Positions 16,606 through 25,683 are shown, counted from the stretch's first letter. The stretch: DNA of 64,000 nt from Pontiella desulfatans (GCF_900890425.1 NZ_CAAHFG010000001.1:3224001-3288000), one strand, 5' to 3'. Program-made: numbers and translations. The notes: generated by a model not told the origin, from the sequence alone.

Positions 16606-18201
16606 ATGCAAGACGCCAACTCCATATCCGAAGAAACGATGCGCAACTCCCTGCGCAACACCACGCTGGCCGGGGCCATCGGCGTGTTTTTTTTCATGAT
16701 TGTGCAGAACGGACCGATCCCGCTGTTGCTCCAGCAACTGGGAGCAGGCGGGATTGCGATTGGCCTGACGGCGACCCTGTTCCAACTGGGTATGTTGGTA
16801 CAGATTCCCTCGGCCTTTTTCACCGAAAAGCTGGCGAGCCGAAAAATGTTCTGGGCCACGACCACCATTGCCGCGCGGGCGGCGATGGCCATTCCCGGCA
16901 TTTTTCTTCTGGTTGCGCCGGAACGGCATTCGACTTCGATTTGGCTGATCCTTACCGCTATAGGGTTTTTCAGTTTTCTTGCGCAAATGAGCGCCCCGGC
17001 GTGGTTCAGCTGGATGGCGGAACTGGTTCCGGAGTCGATGCGCGCCGGATTCTGGGCCAAGCGGCAGGGGGTTGCCATGCTGGCAACGGTTATTTGCGTG
17101 GCCATGACGGGATGGTTTCTCGACCTGTTTCCCGACACGTCGCTGACGGGTTTCGGCTGGTTGCTGATTATTGCCGCGGTTATGGGCGTGATGGATATCG
17201 TCGTCCATTGGTTCGTTGCCGAGCCGACGCCCCCGCCGGCAAACCGCTCACTCTCGATCCGCAAGCGAATGCTGCAACCCCTGGAAAACCGCGACTTTCT
17301 CTATTTCACGCTGGCGATGTGCGTCTGGTTTTTCGGCCTGGGGTTTTTCGGCCCCTTCCTGAACGTCTACCTGAAAAGCACCTTCGGCGTCACCTACACG
17401 CATCTTTCCGCGATCCAGCTGGCGGGGATGGTCAGCAGCGTGGTATCGAGCTTCGTGGGCGGGCGGCTGATTGACCGGGTTGGGCTGCGCACCTATGGGC
17501 TAGCGATGGTTGTTGCCATTCCGGTCTTTTCCATTGTCTGGTTCTTCCTCGATGGCAACGCCACCGGCCTGCTGCCGATCCTGGGCCGGGTACCGCAACC
17601 GGTCATGCTGCTCTGCATCAGCTCCTTGTTGGCCGGCGGCGTGTTTGCCGCGGTCGGGATGCTGCAGCTCAATTTACTCTCCACCCTCTCCCCGAGCGAG
17701 GGGCGCACCATGGCCATGGCCGTGCATTGGACGCTCGTCGGCCTGCTCTCGTCGGCCGGCCCCATTGCCGGCGGATGGGTCAAGGATTGGTTCACGGCCC
17801 ACCCCCTGGATCTCCAACTCTACGCCGGCACCCGCTTTTCCTATTTCCAGATCATGATCATCCTGCACATCATCATGATTTGGTTCGTCATGCTGCCACT
17901 CCTGATCAAGATCCAGCGAAAGGATGGCGAGTGGCCGGTGGAGCAGGCCGTGGCGGATATTTTCATCCTGACTCCGCTGCGGTCGGTGCGGAACGTCTAC
18001 AGCTTCAACCTGGCCGCCAGCACCGTTGCGATGAACACTTTTAAAGGCACCGCCACCGCGGCGGGCAAGATTGCCGCCAAGGCCGCGCTGGACACCGGAA
18101 CCATTGCCATCCAGGCCATGAAGGATACGGTCGAAGCCGCCAGCCGGGCCGGCAGGGCGTCGATCGAGAAGGAAAAGGGAAAGAAAGTCCGCAGAAGATA
18201 G
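16606..18201 (+). CDS. MFS transporter
   Basis: A 531-residue inner-membrane protein with about twelve hydrophobic segments. It begins at TLAGAIGVFFFMIVQNGPIPLLL and includes FTEKLASRKMFW (the loop 2-3 motif position), FSWMAELVPESMRAGFWAKRQG and FVGGRLIDRVGLRTYG. This is the major facilitator superfamily; the substrate is not recognisable. A 60-residue Ala/Lys-rich tail after about residue 470 (GTATAAGKIAAKAAL, then EKEKGKKVRRR) is longer than usual and would form a cytoplasmic amphipathic helix. An in-frame ATG at 16639 is an alternative start. Confidence 0.85.
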   Translation: MQDANSISEETMRNSLRNTTLAGAIGVFFFMIVQNGPIPLLLQQLGAGGIAIGLTATLFQLGMLVQIPSAFFTEKLASRKMFWATTTIAARAAMAIPGIFLLVAPERHSTSIWLILTAIGFFSFLAQMSAPAWFSWMAELVPESMRAGFWAKRQGVAMLATVICVAMTGWFLDLFPDTSLTGFGWLLIIAAVMGVMDIVVHWFVAEPTPPPANRSLSIRKRMLQPLENRDFLYFTLAMCVWFFGLGFFGPFLNVYLKSTFGVTYTHLSAIQLAGMVSSVVSSFVGGRLIDRVGLRTYGLAMVVAIPVFSIVWFFLDGNATGLLPILGRVPQPVMLLCISSLLAGGVFAAVGMLQLNLLSTLSPSEGRTMAMAVHWTLVGLLSSAGPIAGGWVKDWFTAHPLDLQLYAGTRFSYFQIMIILHIIMIWFVMLPLLIKIQRKDGEWPVEQAVADIFILTPLRSVRNVYSFNLAASTVAMNTFKGTATAAGKIAAKAALDTGTIAIQAMKDTVEAASRAGRASIEKEKGKKVRRR

Positions 18202-18244
18202 AACCCGGCACGCCCCGTCCCGACGGAGCATGGGTTGAACACGC

Positions 18245-18649
18245 CTACCCTACCGGCTCGTCCTCATCGACGGTTTTTTTCTTTTCGGTCTTCGGCACCG
18301 TTACCGGAATCAGGTTCGAGGGTTCCTCCTTGGCCGGAGGGGGCTCAACGCCCTTGAGTTCGAGCTGCAGATCATCGGGGCTGAAGCCTCCGATGGCCGC
18401 CATCGAAGAAGAGGACTTCTTCTTGGCTTTTCCTTCATCGGCCGGGGCCACGGCGGGTTGGCTTCCGGGATGTTCCCCGACCAAGCTCAGAAAAGGCTTA
18501 TGCAGAAACGGGGCGACCTTCTCCACGGTCGAGGCCTCAAGCTCATAGACGCGGACTATCACCAAAAACTGGAAAATCCCCACCAGAACGAAGGCAACGA
18601 GCGTGATCTTTGAAATAGGGATGATTCTACGGGTATCCACTGTGTTCAT
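18245..18649 (-). CDS. Hypothetical single-pass membrane protein
   Basis: A 134-residue protein with one hydrophobic segment near the N-terminus (ISKITLVAFVLVGIFQFLVIV). It is followed by a segment containing LHKPFLSLVGEHPG and a low-complexity Lys/Pro/Glu-rich tail (GVEPPPAKEEPSN, PKTEKKKTVDEDEP). The pattern of one N-terminal helix and a charged proline-rich tail suggests a periplasm-spanning or scaffold role. I do not recognise the family. It is divergent from the glycyl-tRNA synthetase gene with a 99-base gap. Confidence 0.6.
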   Translation of the reverse strand: MNTVDTRRIIPISKITLVAFVLVGIFQFLVIVRVYELEASTVEKVAPFLHKPFLSLVGEHPGSQPAVAPADEGKAKKKSSSSMAAIGGFSPDDLQLELKGVEPPPAKEEPSNLIPVTVPKTEKKKTVDEDEPVG

Positions 18650-18748
18650 GGCCTATTGGAGTAATGAAGTTTTCCGGGATTGTACACGTTTTTCTTCCGG
18701 TTGTTCTGCTTGACCGCCCCGAAGCGCTTCGGCATTCTCGCCCGTCTT

Positions 18749-20287
18749 ATGAAAGCAAACGACTACGAAGTAACAATGGACGCCCTTGTCAGCCTCTGCA
18801 AGCGGCGTGGTTTTATTTTCCAGACCTCCGAAATCTACGGAGGAATCAACGGTTTCTGGGACTACGGCCCGCTGGGCGTCGAAATGAAGCGCAACATCAA
18901 GGCCTGCTGGTGGAAATCCATGACGCAGCTGCGCGAAGACATTGTTGGCCTCGATTCCTCGATCATCATGCACCCCAAGGTGTGGGAAGCCTCCGGCCAC
19001 GTCGGCAACTTCAAGGACCCAATGCTCGACTGCCGCGAAACCAAAGGCCGCTACCGCGCCGACCAGATTTTCGTGCTCAAGCACAAGACCGACGCCGAAG
19101 CCCTGATGTTCGCTTTCCATGAGGAAGTTTCCGCTCCGGCCGAGAAGAAGGTTCAGAAGGTCGCCAAGGGCAACCCCGAAGACTACGAACAAGTTGCCCT
19201 GCTCGACATTCCGCTCGAAACCTACTCCAAACTCGTCGGCCCCGACACCAACGAACCCGGCACGCTCACCGAACCGCGCGCCTTCAACCTGATGTTCAAG
19301 ACCTACGTCGGCCCCGTCGAGGAAAGCTCCAACGTGGCCTACCTCCGCCCCGAGACCGCGCAGGGCATCTTCGCGCAGTTCGGCAACGTTTGCTCCACCG
19401 TCCGCAACAAGGTGCCCTTCGGCATTGCGCAGATCGGCAAAGCGTTCCGCAACGAAATCAACCCGCGCAACTACACCTTCCGCTCTCGCGAGTTCGAGCA
19501 GATGGAACTCGAATTCTTCATCAAGCCCGGCACCGATGCCGAACAGCACGAATATTGGGTGACCGAGCGCCTCAAGTGGTATGAAAAGGTTGGCCTGCCG
19601 GAAGGCCGCATGCACCGCGACATCCACGAGGGCGATGCCCTCGCCCACTATGCCTCGGCCTGCACCGACATCATGTATGACTTCCCCTTCGGCACTCAGG
19701 AGCTCGAAGGCATTGCCGCACGCGGAAACTTCGACCTCACCCAGCACCAGAACACCGCCGGCAAGAAGCTCGAATACCACGACCCGGACACCAACGAAAC
19801 CTACATCCCGCACGTCATCGAACCCTCCGCCGGCGTCGACCGCATTGCGCTGGCTCTGCTTTGCGAAGCCTACCGTGAAGAGTGGATCAACAAGGAAACC
19901 GGGGAAGTCGTTACGGCTGAAGCCGGAGCCAACCGTGCACCGGAAGGCCACGAGGCCCGCACGGTGCTGCGCTTCTCGCCCTGCATCGCGCCCTACAAGG
20001 TGGCCGTGCTTCCGCTGGTGAAAAACAAGGAACCGCTGGTGGAAAAAGCCCGCGAGGTCTACGGCATGCTCTCGAGGCGCTGGAAAACCTTCTACGACCA
20101 GACCGGCGCCGTGGGCCGCCGCTACCGCCGCCAGGACGAAATCGGCACCCCGCTCTGCGTGACCGTCGACTTTGAAACCATCGAGCAGGACAACTGCGTC
20201 ACGGTACGCGACCGCGACACCATGGAGCAGGTCCGCATGCCGATCGCCGAGCTGGAGGCCTACATCTCCAACATCGTCGATTTCTAA
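18749..20287 (+). CDS. glyQS: Glycyl-tRNA synthetase, homodimeric (eukaryote/Thermus-like) type
   Basis: A 512-residue class II aminoacyl-tRNA synthetase that charges tRNA-Gly. It matches the alpha2 type and not the alpha2-beta2 bacterial type. Landmarks: RRGFIFQTSEIYGGINGFWDYGPLG at the N-terminus, motif 2 (AQIGKAFRNEINPRN, then FRSREFEQMELEFF), motif 3 region (HVIEPSAGVDRIALALL), and a C-terminal anticodon-binding domain from APYKVAVLPLVKNK. The start at 18749 (MKANDY) is chosen because the extra 23 codons of the longer frame read as untranslated DNA. The terminator at 20310 follows. Confidence 0.95.
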   Translation: MKANDYEVTMDALVSLCKRRGFIFQTSEIYGGINGFWDYGPLGVEMKRNIKACWWKSMTQLREDIVGLDSSIIMHPKVWEASGHVGNFKDPMLDCRETKGRYRADQIFVLKHKTDAEALMFAFHEEVSAPAEKKVQKVAKGNPEDYEQVALLDIPLETYSKLVGPDTNEPGTLTEPRAFNLMFKTYVGPVEESSNVAYLRPETAQGIFAQFGNVCSTVRNKVPFGIAQIGKAFRNEINPRNYTFRSREFEQMELEFFIKPGTDAEQHEYWVTERLKWYEKVGLPEGRMHRDIHEGDALAHYASACTDIMYDFPFGTQELEGIAARGNFDLTQHQNTAGKKLEYHDPDTNETYIPHVIEPSAGVDRIALALLCEAYREEWINKETGEVVTAEAGANRAPEGHEARTVLRFSPCIAPYKVAVLPLVKNKEPLVEKAREVYGMLSRRWKTFYDQTGAVGRRYRRQDEIGTPLCVTVDFETIEQDNCVTVRDRDTMEQVRMPIAELEAYISNIVDF

Positions 20288-20309
20288 GGCTTGGTTCCTA
20301 TCATTGGAA

Positions 20310-20338
20310 AGGCCCGTCTGAAAAGGCGGGCTTTTTTC
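20310..20338 (+). terminator. Rho-independent terminator after glyQS
   Basis: An eight-pair stem (GCCCGTCT with AGGCGGGC, one G-U pair) around a GAAA loop, followed by six T residues, 24 bases after the glycyl-tRNA synthetase stop. Confidence 0.9.
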
Positions 20339-20369
20339 GTGCCTGGGGATCGGATAATGAGGAAGCCTT

Positions 20370-21269
20370 CTAGAACGCCACCGCATCCAGCAGCTTCAGT
20401 ATCTCTGCGGTATCCTTCTCTTCGGTTTCATCGAACAGGTCGCCGATGGCGGTGATGGATTGGGCGGCCTTCCACTGGGCGAACGAGCCGAGGGTCACGC
20501 CGCGTCCGGACAGGTATTGACCGACCGGGTTGGTGGCCATATCAAAATTCTCTTCATGGATGGCGCGCTCGACGAAGCCCTCGAACGGGCCGGCGCTACC
20601 ATGCACAAAGTTGTCGCGCCCGGGATACTGCACGGGATAGTCGGAGTAGAGCTGCCCGCGGAAGCTTTCCGGAACGGCGTTGCTGGCATTGGTTGCGCCG
20701 AGAATGGTTTTGCGGAACTCGCGCCAGGAAACCTGGCGGGGATCGAATTCGACCACATAATAGTGGATGACGGTGTCGGGGTGGTAGAAGTTGGCTTCCA
20801 TGGAGGGATAGAAGGCGTTGATGCAATAGACATCCTGCTCTTCGACATAGCCCATGATCAGCCCATCCTGCAGCTTCGCGGTCTTCCCGGCGGCAAACAG
20901 CCCGTTCCAGCAATGGAACAGTTGATGGGCGTCGATCCCTTTCGCGGCCAATAGACGGGACATCGGCATGATGCGCCCGGCGGCCACTTCGTCATCCCAC
21001 GCCTTGCCAAAGGCGCCCTTGAACTTTTCCTTGCCGGAGTCGGTGATTTCCACGACATCGGCGCAGGCCGCCTTGCTATACATCAGATAGTGCTGCTTGA
21101 TGACATCGCGCCGGGCGAGTTCGTTCCCGGTGACCGTTCGGTGCAGGATGAAGCGGAATCCCTTGGCTTCGAAAAAAACCCGTGCCAGCTCATCGAGCTT
21201 CCCAGCTTCAAGGTCGATGCCTTGATGGTGGAGCGGTTTGGTGAATATGACAGCTTGGTTGAGCAACAT
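20370..21269 (-). CDS. Large nucleoside-diphosphate-kinase-like protein
   Basis: A 299-residue protein starting at 21269 (GGAGG 7 bases upstream). Segments correspond in order to an NDK fold: FTKPLHHQGID near the N-terminus, LARVFFEAKGFRFILHRTV, and then KTILGATNASNAVPESFRGQ and DNFVHGSAGPFEGFVERAI. The last two match the LMGATNPxxAxPGTIRGDF and NxxHGSDSxExA hallmarks, and His223 takes the place of the phospho-accepting histidine. Typical NDK has about 140 residues. Here about 100 residues, including DAHQLFHCWNGLFAAGKTAKLQ, are inserted in the middle. Activity on nucleotides is plausible but unproven. It is transcribed toward glyQS. Confidence 0.65.
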   Translation of the reverse strand: MLLNQAVIFTKPLHHQGIDLEAGKLDELARVFFEAKGFRFILHRTVTGNELARRDVIKQHYLMYSKAACADVVEITDSGKEKFKGAFGKAWDDEVAAGRIMPMSRLLAAKGIDAHQLFHCWNGLFAAGKTAKLQDGLIMGYVEEQDVYCINAFYPSMEANFYHPDTVIHYYVVEFDPRQVSWREFRKTILGATNASNAVPESFRGQLYSDYPVQYPGRDNFVHGSAGPFEGFVERAIHEENFDMATNPVGQYLSGRGVTLGSFAQWKAAQSITAIGDLFDETEEKDTAEILKLLDAVAF

Positions 21270-21364
21270 CTGGAAACCTCCATAAACAGTTAATTGCCGA
21301 TCACGATAACCCGTGTTTTGGTTTCAATCAACGCCTTTCGCAACAACCCCGGATTCTGCGTGGA

Positions 21365-21973
21365 TTATTGGAGAGCCGCAACCACGTCCTGTTCGCAATC
21401 GGAGAGAATCTTCGTAAACGCCTCGTTGTAGGCGCGGATCAGCTCCTCGGCGCTGGCTTCGGGCATTTGGATGCGCCGCTGGTAGTCCTTGGAAAAGAGC
21501 ACCCGCATGCCGTCGGTCTTTTCATCGAACAACGTGGCCTTGATTTTCAAGACCGTTTGGTGGTCGGTCGTATCCCCGTAGAATTCGAGAACCGATACGA
21601 CCAGGCTGTGGCTCATCCCCTTGCGTTCAACCACCGAGACATCGTCGAAAATTCCACTGGCGGAAAACCAGGTGAAGAATCCGTTGCGGAAGTTTTCCGA
21701 GGGCGACATCAGCAACTCGGTATAGTAGCTCGTGGTAAACTCCACATCGCTCTTCCGCAGGATGAGGTTCCGGATGTTGTAGGGCGGCAGAACATGGACG
21801 GAATCGATCCACAGCTTTTGGGCCAGCGGCGCTTGCACCGCCTCTGCTTCGCGCCGCACCTCGACCATGTAGGTTTTGATCTCGAGGTTTTTCCGCCAGA
21901 GTTTGACACAACCGGTAACCAGCAGAACCGATGCGCAGGCAACCAAAGTGAATGTTTGCTTCAAGGTAGACAT
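21365..21973 (-). CDS. ABC-transport auxiliary lipoprotein (PqiC/DUF330-like)
   Basis: A 202-residue lipoprotein with lipobox LLVTGC (Cys about residue 22). The body reads like the ABC_trans_aux family: WIDSVHVLPPYNIRNLILRKSDVEFTTSYYTELLMSPSENFRNG, then LEFYGDTTDHQTVLKIKATLFD. Such proteins sit at the outer membrane side of MCE lipid-transport systems. The start codon overlaps the mlaD stop by one base (TAATG), so it is translated with the Mla genes as the last gene of their operon. Confidence 0.82.
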   Translation of the reverse strand: MSTLKQTFTLVACASVLLVTGCVKLWRKNLEIKTYMVEVRREAEAVQAPLAQKLWIDSVHVLPPYNIRNLILRKSDVEFTTSYYTELLMSPSENFRNGFFTWFSASGIFDDVSVVERKGMSHSLVVSVLEFYGDTTDHQTVLKIKATLFDEKTDGMRVLFSKDYQRRIQMPEASAEELIRAYNEAFTKILSDCEQDVVAALQ

Positions 21974-22854
21974 TATTTCCTCCCTCCCGTGCTCAGATTG
22001 GCATCCGGCGGCTCGGAGAGCAGCATGCCGGGGTGGCGTTTCAACATGCGAATCAATTCGCGGGCATCGTCGGTGATGTAGCGCAGATTGGAAAGAACCT
22101 GGTCGACATCCCGGTCCGAGGAGGTGATGAGCGCTTCAAGCTGCTCGGTGGTCTCCGTCAGGTTCGAGGTGATTGTCGGCAAATCAGCCGAGGCGATGCG
22201 TATGTTTCCGATCACCTCATCGGAAGCCCTGGCCGCATTGCCCGTGAGCTCCTCGACATGCTCCACCGAAACATTCAGGTTGCTGGTGATCGCCTCGATA
22301 TTGTTGCCGATCGCGGTCAGGTCCAGGGTATCGAGCTGGGCCGAAAGCTTTTCGAGCGACCGGCTGATCAAGGTCATCGTCGCCGGGGTCGAGGGCACAT
22401 AGATAAAGTCGGGGTCCCAGTCGATCACCAGGGGATCGGAGTCGGTGTCGGGGAATAGGTCGGCCTCGAGGAACGAAAGCCCGGTAATGCCCTGGGGCAC
22501 CAGTTTGAAGCGCAACCCTCGCTTCACCTGCTCCCGCACCCGGGTCTCCAACGATTTTTCCTCGAAATCCATGGCGTCCCGATCCAAGGCCACGCGAATC
22601 ATCACATACATCTTGTCCGTTTCATATACGGCAGAGACCATGGCGATCTTGCAAACGCTACCGACCTTCACCCCGCGCAACTTGAACGGCGTCCCGACCT
22701 CGATCCCCTGCACCGATTCATCCACGTAGGTTTCAACAAAGTTTTCCGGAGAGCTCATGGCATCGGAACTGATCAACACAATGCCTACCAGCCCCAGCGC
22801 CGTGGCCGCCAGCACAAAAATGCCGATCGCGAAATAGTGTGGTTTACTGCTCAT
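21973..22854 (-). CDS. mlaD: MCE-domain lipid transport protein (MlaD-like)
   Basis: A 293-residue periplasmic protein anchored by one N-terminal helix (FAIGIFVLAATALGLVGIVLI). The MCE domain follows (VETYVDESVQGIEVGTPFKLRGVKVGSVCKIAM), then a long helical region with repeated SNL/TTEQLEAL patterns that would form the coiled stalk. It would form the hexameric lipid channel next to the MlaE/MlaF ABC complex. It is 60 bases from mlaF, and that gap holds a composite repeat. Confidence 0.9.
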   Translation of the reverse strand: MSSKPHYFAIGIFVLAATALGLVGIVLISSDAMSSPENFVETYVDESVQGIEVGTPFKLRGVKVGSVCKIAMVSAVYETDKMYVMIRVALDRDAMDFEEKSLETRVREQVKRGLRFKLVPQGITGLSFLEADLFPDTDSDPLVIDWDPDFIYVPSTPATMTLISRSLEKLSAQLDTLDLTAIGNNIEAITSNLNVSVEHVEELTGNAARASDEVIGNIRIASADLPTITSNLTETTEQLEALITSSDRDVDQVLSNLRYITDDARELIRMLKRHPGMLLSEPPDANLSTGGRK

Positions 22855-22863
22855 GGGTTTCTC

Positions 22864-22935
22864 CGTACTGCGTATTTCGTACTACGTATTGCATCACCAT
22901 TCTCCCATTACGAATTACGTATCACTCGTTACGCT
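22864..22935. repeat. Composite palindrome, TACG/TAATGCG-unit family, overlapping mlaF end
   Basis: Arms of short repeated units (TACTGCGTA, TCGTACTACGTA on the left; ATTACGAATTACGTA and TCGTTACG on the right) around a short spacer. The right arm runs through the mlaF stop codon at 22915-22917, so the last six or so codons of mlaF are repeat-derived. A related element lies at 27486-27560. Confidence 0.65.
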
Positions 22936-23685
22936 TTCACTCTTTCGGTTGAAAAAATTGCGCACCCAAACATCCTTGGCGGTCTCGCGTAGTTCCGCCG
23001 GGTTGCCCTCGGCAATGATTTTCTTGGTGCGGGCATCGAGCATGATGATCCGGTCGGCGATCTTGTAGATGCTCGGTAGCTCGTGGGTCACGATGACAAA
23101 CGTGATGTTGAGCGAGCGCGAAAGCTGGATGATCAACTCGTCCAATTCGTCGGCGGTCACCGGGTCGAGCCCGGCCGAGGGTTCGTCGAGAAACAGGATT
23201 TCCGGATCGAGCGCCATGGCGCGCGCAATTGCCGCACGCTTTTTCATTCCGCCGCTGATTTCGGACGGCATGTGGTTGGCGAAGTCGGCCAAACCGACAA
23301 GGCTCAGTTTCATTCGGGCGACCAGCTCGCGCGCCTCCCTGCCCAGCTCCGTGAACTCCTCCAACGGTAGGCAGATGTTTTCGAGCAGCGTCATCGAACC
23401 GAACAGCGCACCGCTCTGGTACATCACGCCGAAGCGCCGGATGAGCGCATCGCGCTCCGCCCCCTTGGAGGAAACAACGCTCACATCACCAATCCGGATG
23501 TCGCCCGCGCAGGGTTTGTAGAGCCCGATCATATGCTTGAGCAAGGTCGACTTGCCACAGCCCGACCCGCCCAGGATCACAAAGATTTCCCCACGGTTGA
23601 CCTCAAGCGAAACCGAGTCCAGCACCAACCGCTCGCCATAGCGCGCGGTCATGTTTTCCACGGAGATTATGGTTTCGCTACTCAT
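22915..23685 (-). CDS. mlaF: Mla-type ABC transporter ATPase
   Basis: A 256-residue ATPase. Walker A is GGSGCGKST (about residues 39-47), then the Q-loop region VMYQSGALFGSMTLLENI, the signature EISGGMKKRAAIARAMAL, Walker B ILFLDEPSAGLDP, and the switch His in IVTHELPS. SGGMKKR is typical of MlaF/Ttg2A ATPases of phospholipid transport. The start at 23685 overlaps the mlaE stop (ATGA), which argues against the longer open frame. The C-terminal tail (SESVTSDT) is encoded by a dispersed repeat. Confidence 0.93.
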   Translation of the reverse strand: MSSETIISVENMTARYGERLVLDSVSLEVNRGEIFVILGGSGCGKSTLLKHMIGLYKPCAGDIRIGDVSVVSSKGAERDALIRRFGVMYQSGALFGSMTLLENICLPLEEFTELGREARELVARMKLSLVGLADFANHMPSEISGGMKKRAAIARAMALDPEILFLDEPSAGLDPVTADELDELIIQLSRSLNITFVIVTHELPSIYKIADRIIMLDARTKKIIAEGNPAELRETAKDVWVRNFFNRKSESVTSDT

Positions 23686-24827
23686 CAGATTCCCAGGTAG
23701 TAGAACAGGACGGCGAAGATGCCGTCGGCAATGACAATCATGGTGATGGAGCTCACCACCGCGCGCGTGGCGGAGTTGCCGACGGCGCTGGCGCCCTCGC
23801 CGGTACGCAGTCCGCAATTGCATCCGGCGGCGGCAATAAGGAACCCAAACACGAGCGCCTTGGCCAACCCGCCAAGATAGTCGGCCGCAGTAACCGCGCC
23901 GAGCAGGCGGTTCACATAGGTGACCAGCGGAAATTGCAGGCCCTTCATCACCACCGCACCGCCCATGAATCCGGCCAGATTGGTCATCACGGCCAGCAAC
24001 GGGGTCATGAGCGTGGCGGCCAGTACCCGCGGGATCACGAGGAACCGAACCGGATCGAGCCCCATGGTGGTCAAGGCGTCGATCTCCTCGTTCACCTTCA
24101 TCGTCCCGAGCTCGGCCGCGAAGGCCGATCCGGTGCGGCCGGCGACAATGATGGCCGTAATCAGCGGCCCCAGCTCGCGGGCCACGGAGATGCCGACAAA
24201 ATCGGCGATATAGATTTCGGCGCCAAACTGCTTCATCAGCACCGCGCCCTGGAATGCCATGATCAAGCCCACCAGAAAACCCAGCATGCTGATGATCGGC
24301 AGGGCCTTGGGACCACTCTCTTCGACGACAATCAGGAAATCCTTTGCCCGCACCCCGGCTGGACGAACGATGGCCTTGGCCAGGCCGAGGGAGAGTTCCC
24401 CCAAAAAGGCAATGTGGTCCCTCAGGCCCATCAACGTTGTCCAAAAGGTTTTGCCAATCTCCTCCACCAGGCCGCGCCCGCTTGCGGGCGAGGGCACGTC
24501 CGGTTCCGCCCATTCATGGATGGGATAAAGCTCCAGCATGCCGGCAATACCGGGCTGCAAGCCCTGGAATTCGAGTTGGGCATTCAGCCGGCGCGCGGCT
24601 TGGCGGACATAGACCAGCAAGGCGGAGCCCGCACCATCGCAATATTCGATGCCCGAGCCCTCCAGGATGATCGACTCGATGCCCTTCTGCCTTAGCTGAC
24701 GATGGAGGCGCGGCCACAACGAGGAAGCGGCGGCGGCATCCAGACGCCCCGACACCGACAACTGCAACTGGCGGCCGGTCAAACCGCCCGAACAGGTTGC
24801 ATTGCCGCTGGAGGCATGGTTTTTCAT
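23685..24827 (-). CDS. mlaE: MlaE permease with fused N-terminal STAS (MlaB-like) domain
   Basis: A 380-residue protein. Residues about 15-105 are a STAS domain (LQLSVSGRLDAAAASSLWPRL, IILEGSGIEYCDGAGSALLVY), equivalent to MlaB. The rest is the MlaE permease with about five membrane helices and the hallmark ISVARELGPLITAIIVAGRTGSAFAAELGTMKVNEEIDAL. In E. coli MlaB and MlaE are separate. The fusion is a known arrangement in several other phyla. Together with mlaF, mlaD and the lipoprotein it forms a compact lipid-transport operon for outer-membrane maintenance. Confidence 0.93.
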   Translation of the reverse strand: MKNHASSGNATCSGGLTGRQLQLSVSGRLDAAAASSLWPRLHRQLRQKGIESIILEGSGIEYCDGAGSALLVYVRQAARRLNAQLEFQGLQPGIAGMLELYPIHEWAEPDVPSPASGRGLVEEIGKTFWTTLMGLRDHIAFLGELSLGLAKAIVRPAGVRAKDFLIVVEESGPKALPIISMLGFLVGLIMAFQGAVLMKQFGAEIYIADFVGISVARELGPLITAIIVAGRTGSAFAAELGTMKVNEEIDALTTMGLDPVRFLVIPRVLAATLMTPLLAVMTNLAGFMGGAVVMKGLQFPLVTYVNRLLGAVTAADYLGGLAKALVFGFLIAAAGCNCGLRTGEGASAVGNSATRAVVSSITMIVIADGIFAVLFYYLGI

Positions 24828-25628
24828 TTATTCGTGGTCGTGGTTGCCAATGTGCTCTTCGCAGAAACATTCGCCGCAGGTGGAACAGTAGCGGAAGTGC
24901 ATGGACGGATCGCTTTTCTCCGTTACCCCGCACTTGGCGCATACATGCCGGACTTCCCCCTCCGTTTTTGCGCTCTCAGCCCGAAACGCTTTCCGGCGCT
25001 GGCCGGTTTTGAACGAGAGAACGAAATCCTTGCCGAAGAATAGCAGATAGTTGATGAACGCCGCCACCACCCCGAGCTTGTTCCCAACCACGATGGCCGA
25101 AGCCGGCCCGCTTGCCGGAGCCAGGAGGGTCATCGCATAGAGCCCGACCGTAATCCACCCCAGCCATTTCACTTTGACCGGAAGGACGAAAAAGATCCGG
25201 AATTCGACATTCGGGAACAGCGTCGCGAAGGCCAGGAACACGCAACCGAGGAAATATACGTTGGTGATCACCGCCCCCGGATTAACGAAGGCCATGGCCA
25301 CCGTCAGCAGATAGCCGCAAAGGATAAACAGGTTGAACCGGAAGGCCCCCCACTGCCGCTCCAGCGAATTCCCGATCAGGTAGAAGATGTAGAAGGTGAA
25401 GAACAGCCAGATCGGGCTCATGGTCTTCGGAAGCATCATGAACGAAAGCAGCCGCCACCATTCCCCCTGGTCGCGCACCGCATTCCCAAACAGAATCAGG
25501 TCGTTGTAATCCGCCCGCTGCGCCATCAACATCACCACGCCGATCACCTGGATTGCGATGATATAGACGGCCAAATTGGGGATGGCCCACGAACCGAAAC
25601 GCTTTTCAAGTTTTGAAATCAAATCCAT
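24828..25628 (-). CDS. Rhomboid-like membrane protein with C-terminal zinc-binding tail
   Basis: About 266 residues from the ATG at 25628; a second ATG at 25655 is possible and neither has a good ribosome site. Six or so membrane segments resemble rhomboid/derlin-like proteins (WWRLLSFMMLPKT, SLERQWGAFRFNLFILCGYLL). I see no GxSG catalytic serine motif, so it is probably not a protease. The C-terminus has CAKCGVTEKSD, then HFRYCSTCGECFCEEHIGNHDHE, six Cys and several His that would bind zinc. It ends immediately before mlaE and starts downstream of mrp. Function unknown. Confidence 0.7.
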   Translation of the reverse strand: MDLISKLEKRFGSWAIPNLAVYIIAIQVIGVVMLMAQRADYNDLILFGNAVRDQGEWWRLLSFMMLPKTMSPIWLFFTFYIFYLIGNSLERQWGAFRFNLFILCGYLLTVAMAFVNPGAVITNVYFLGCVFLAFATLFPNVEFRIFFVLPVKVKWLGWITVGLYAMTLLAPASGPASAIVVGNKLGVVAAFINYLLFFGKDFVLSFKTGQRRKAFRAESAKTEGEVRHVCAKCGVTEKSDPSMHFRYCSTCGECFCEEHIGNHDHE

Positions 25629-25683
25629 TGGACGAACGGTAGTGAAAACATCCAACGGTTGAAAGAGTGGAGTGCACTAAAAG

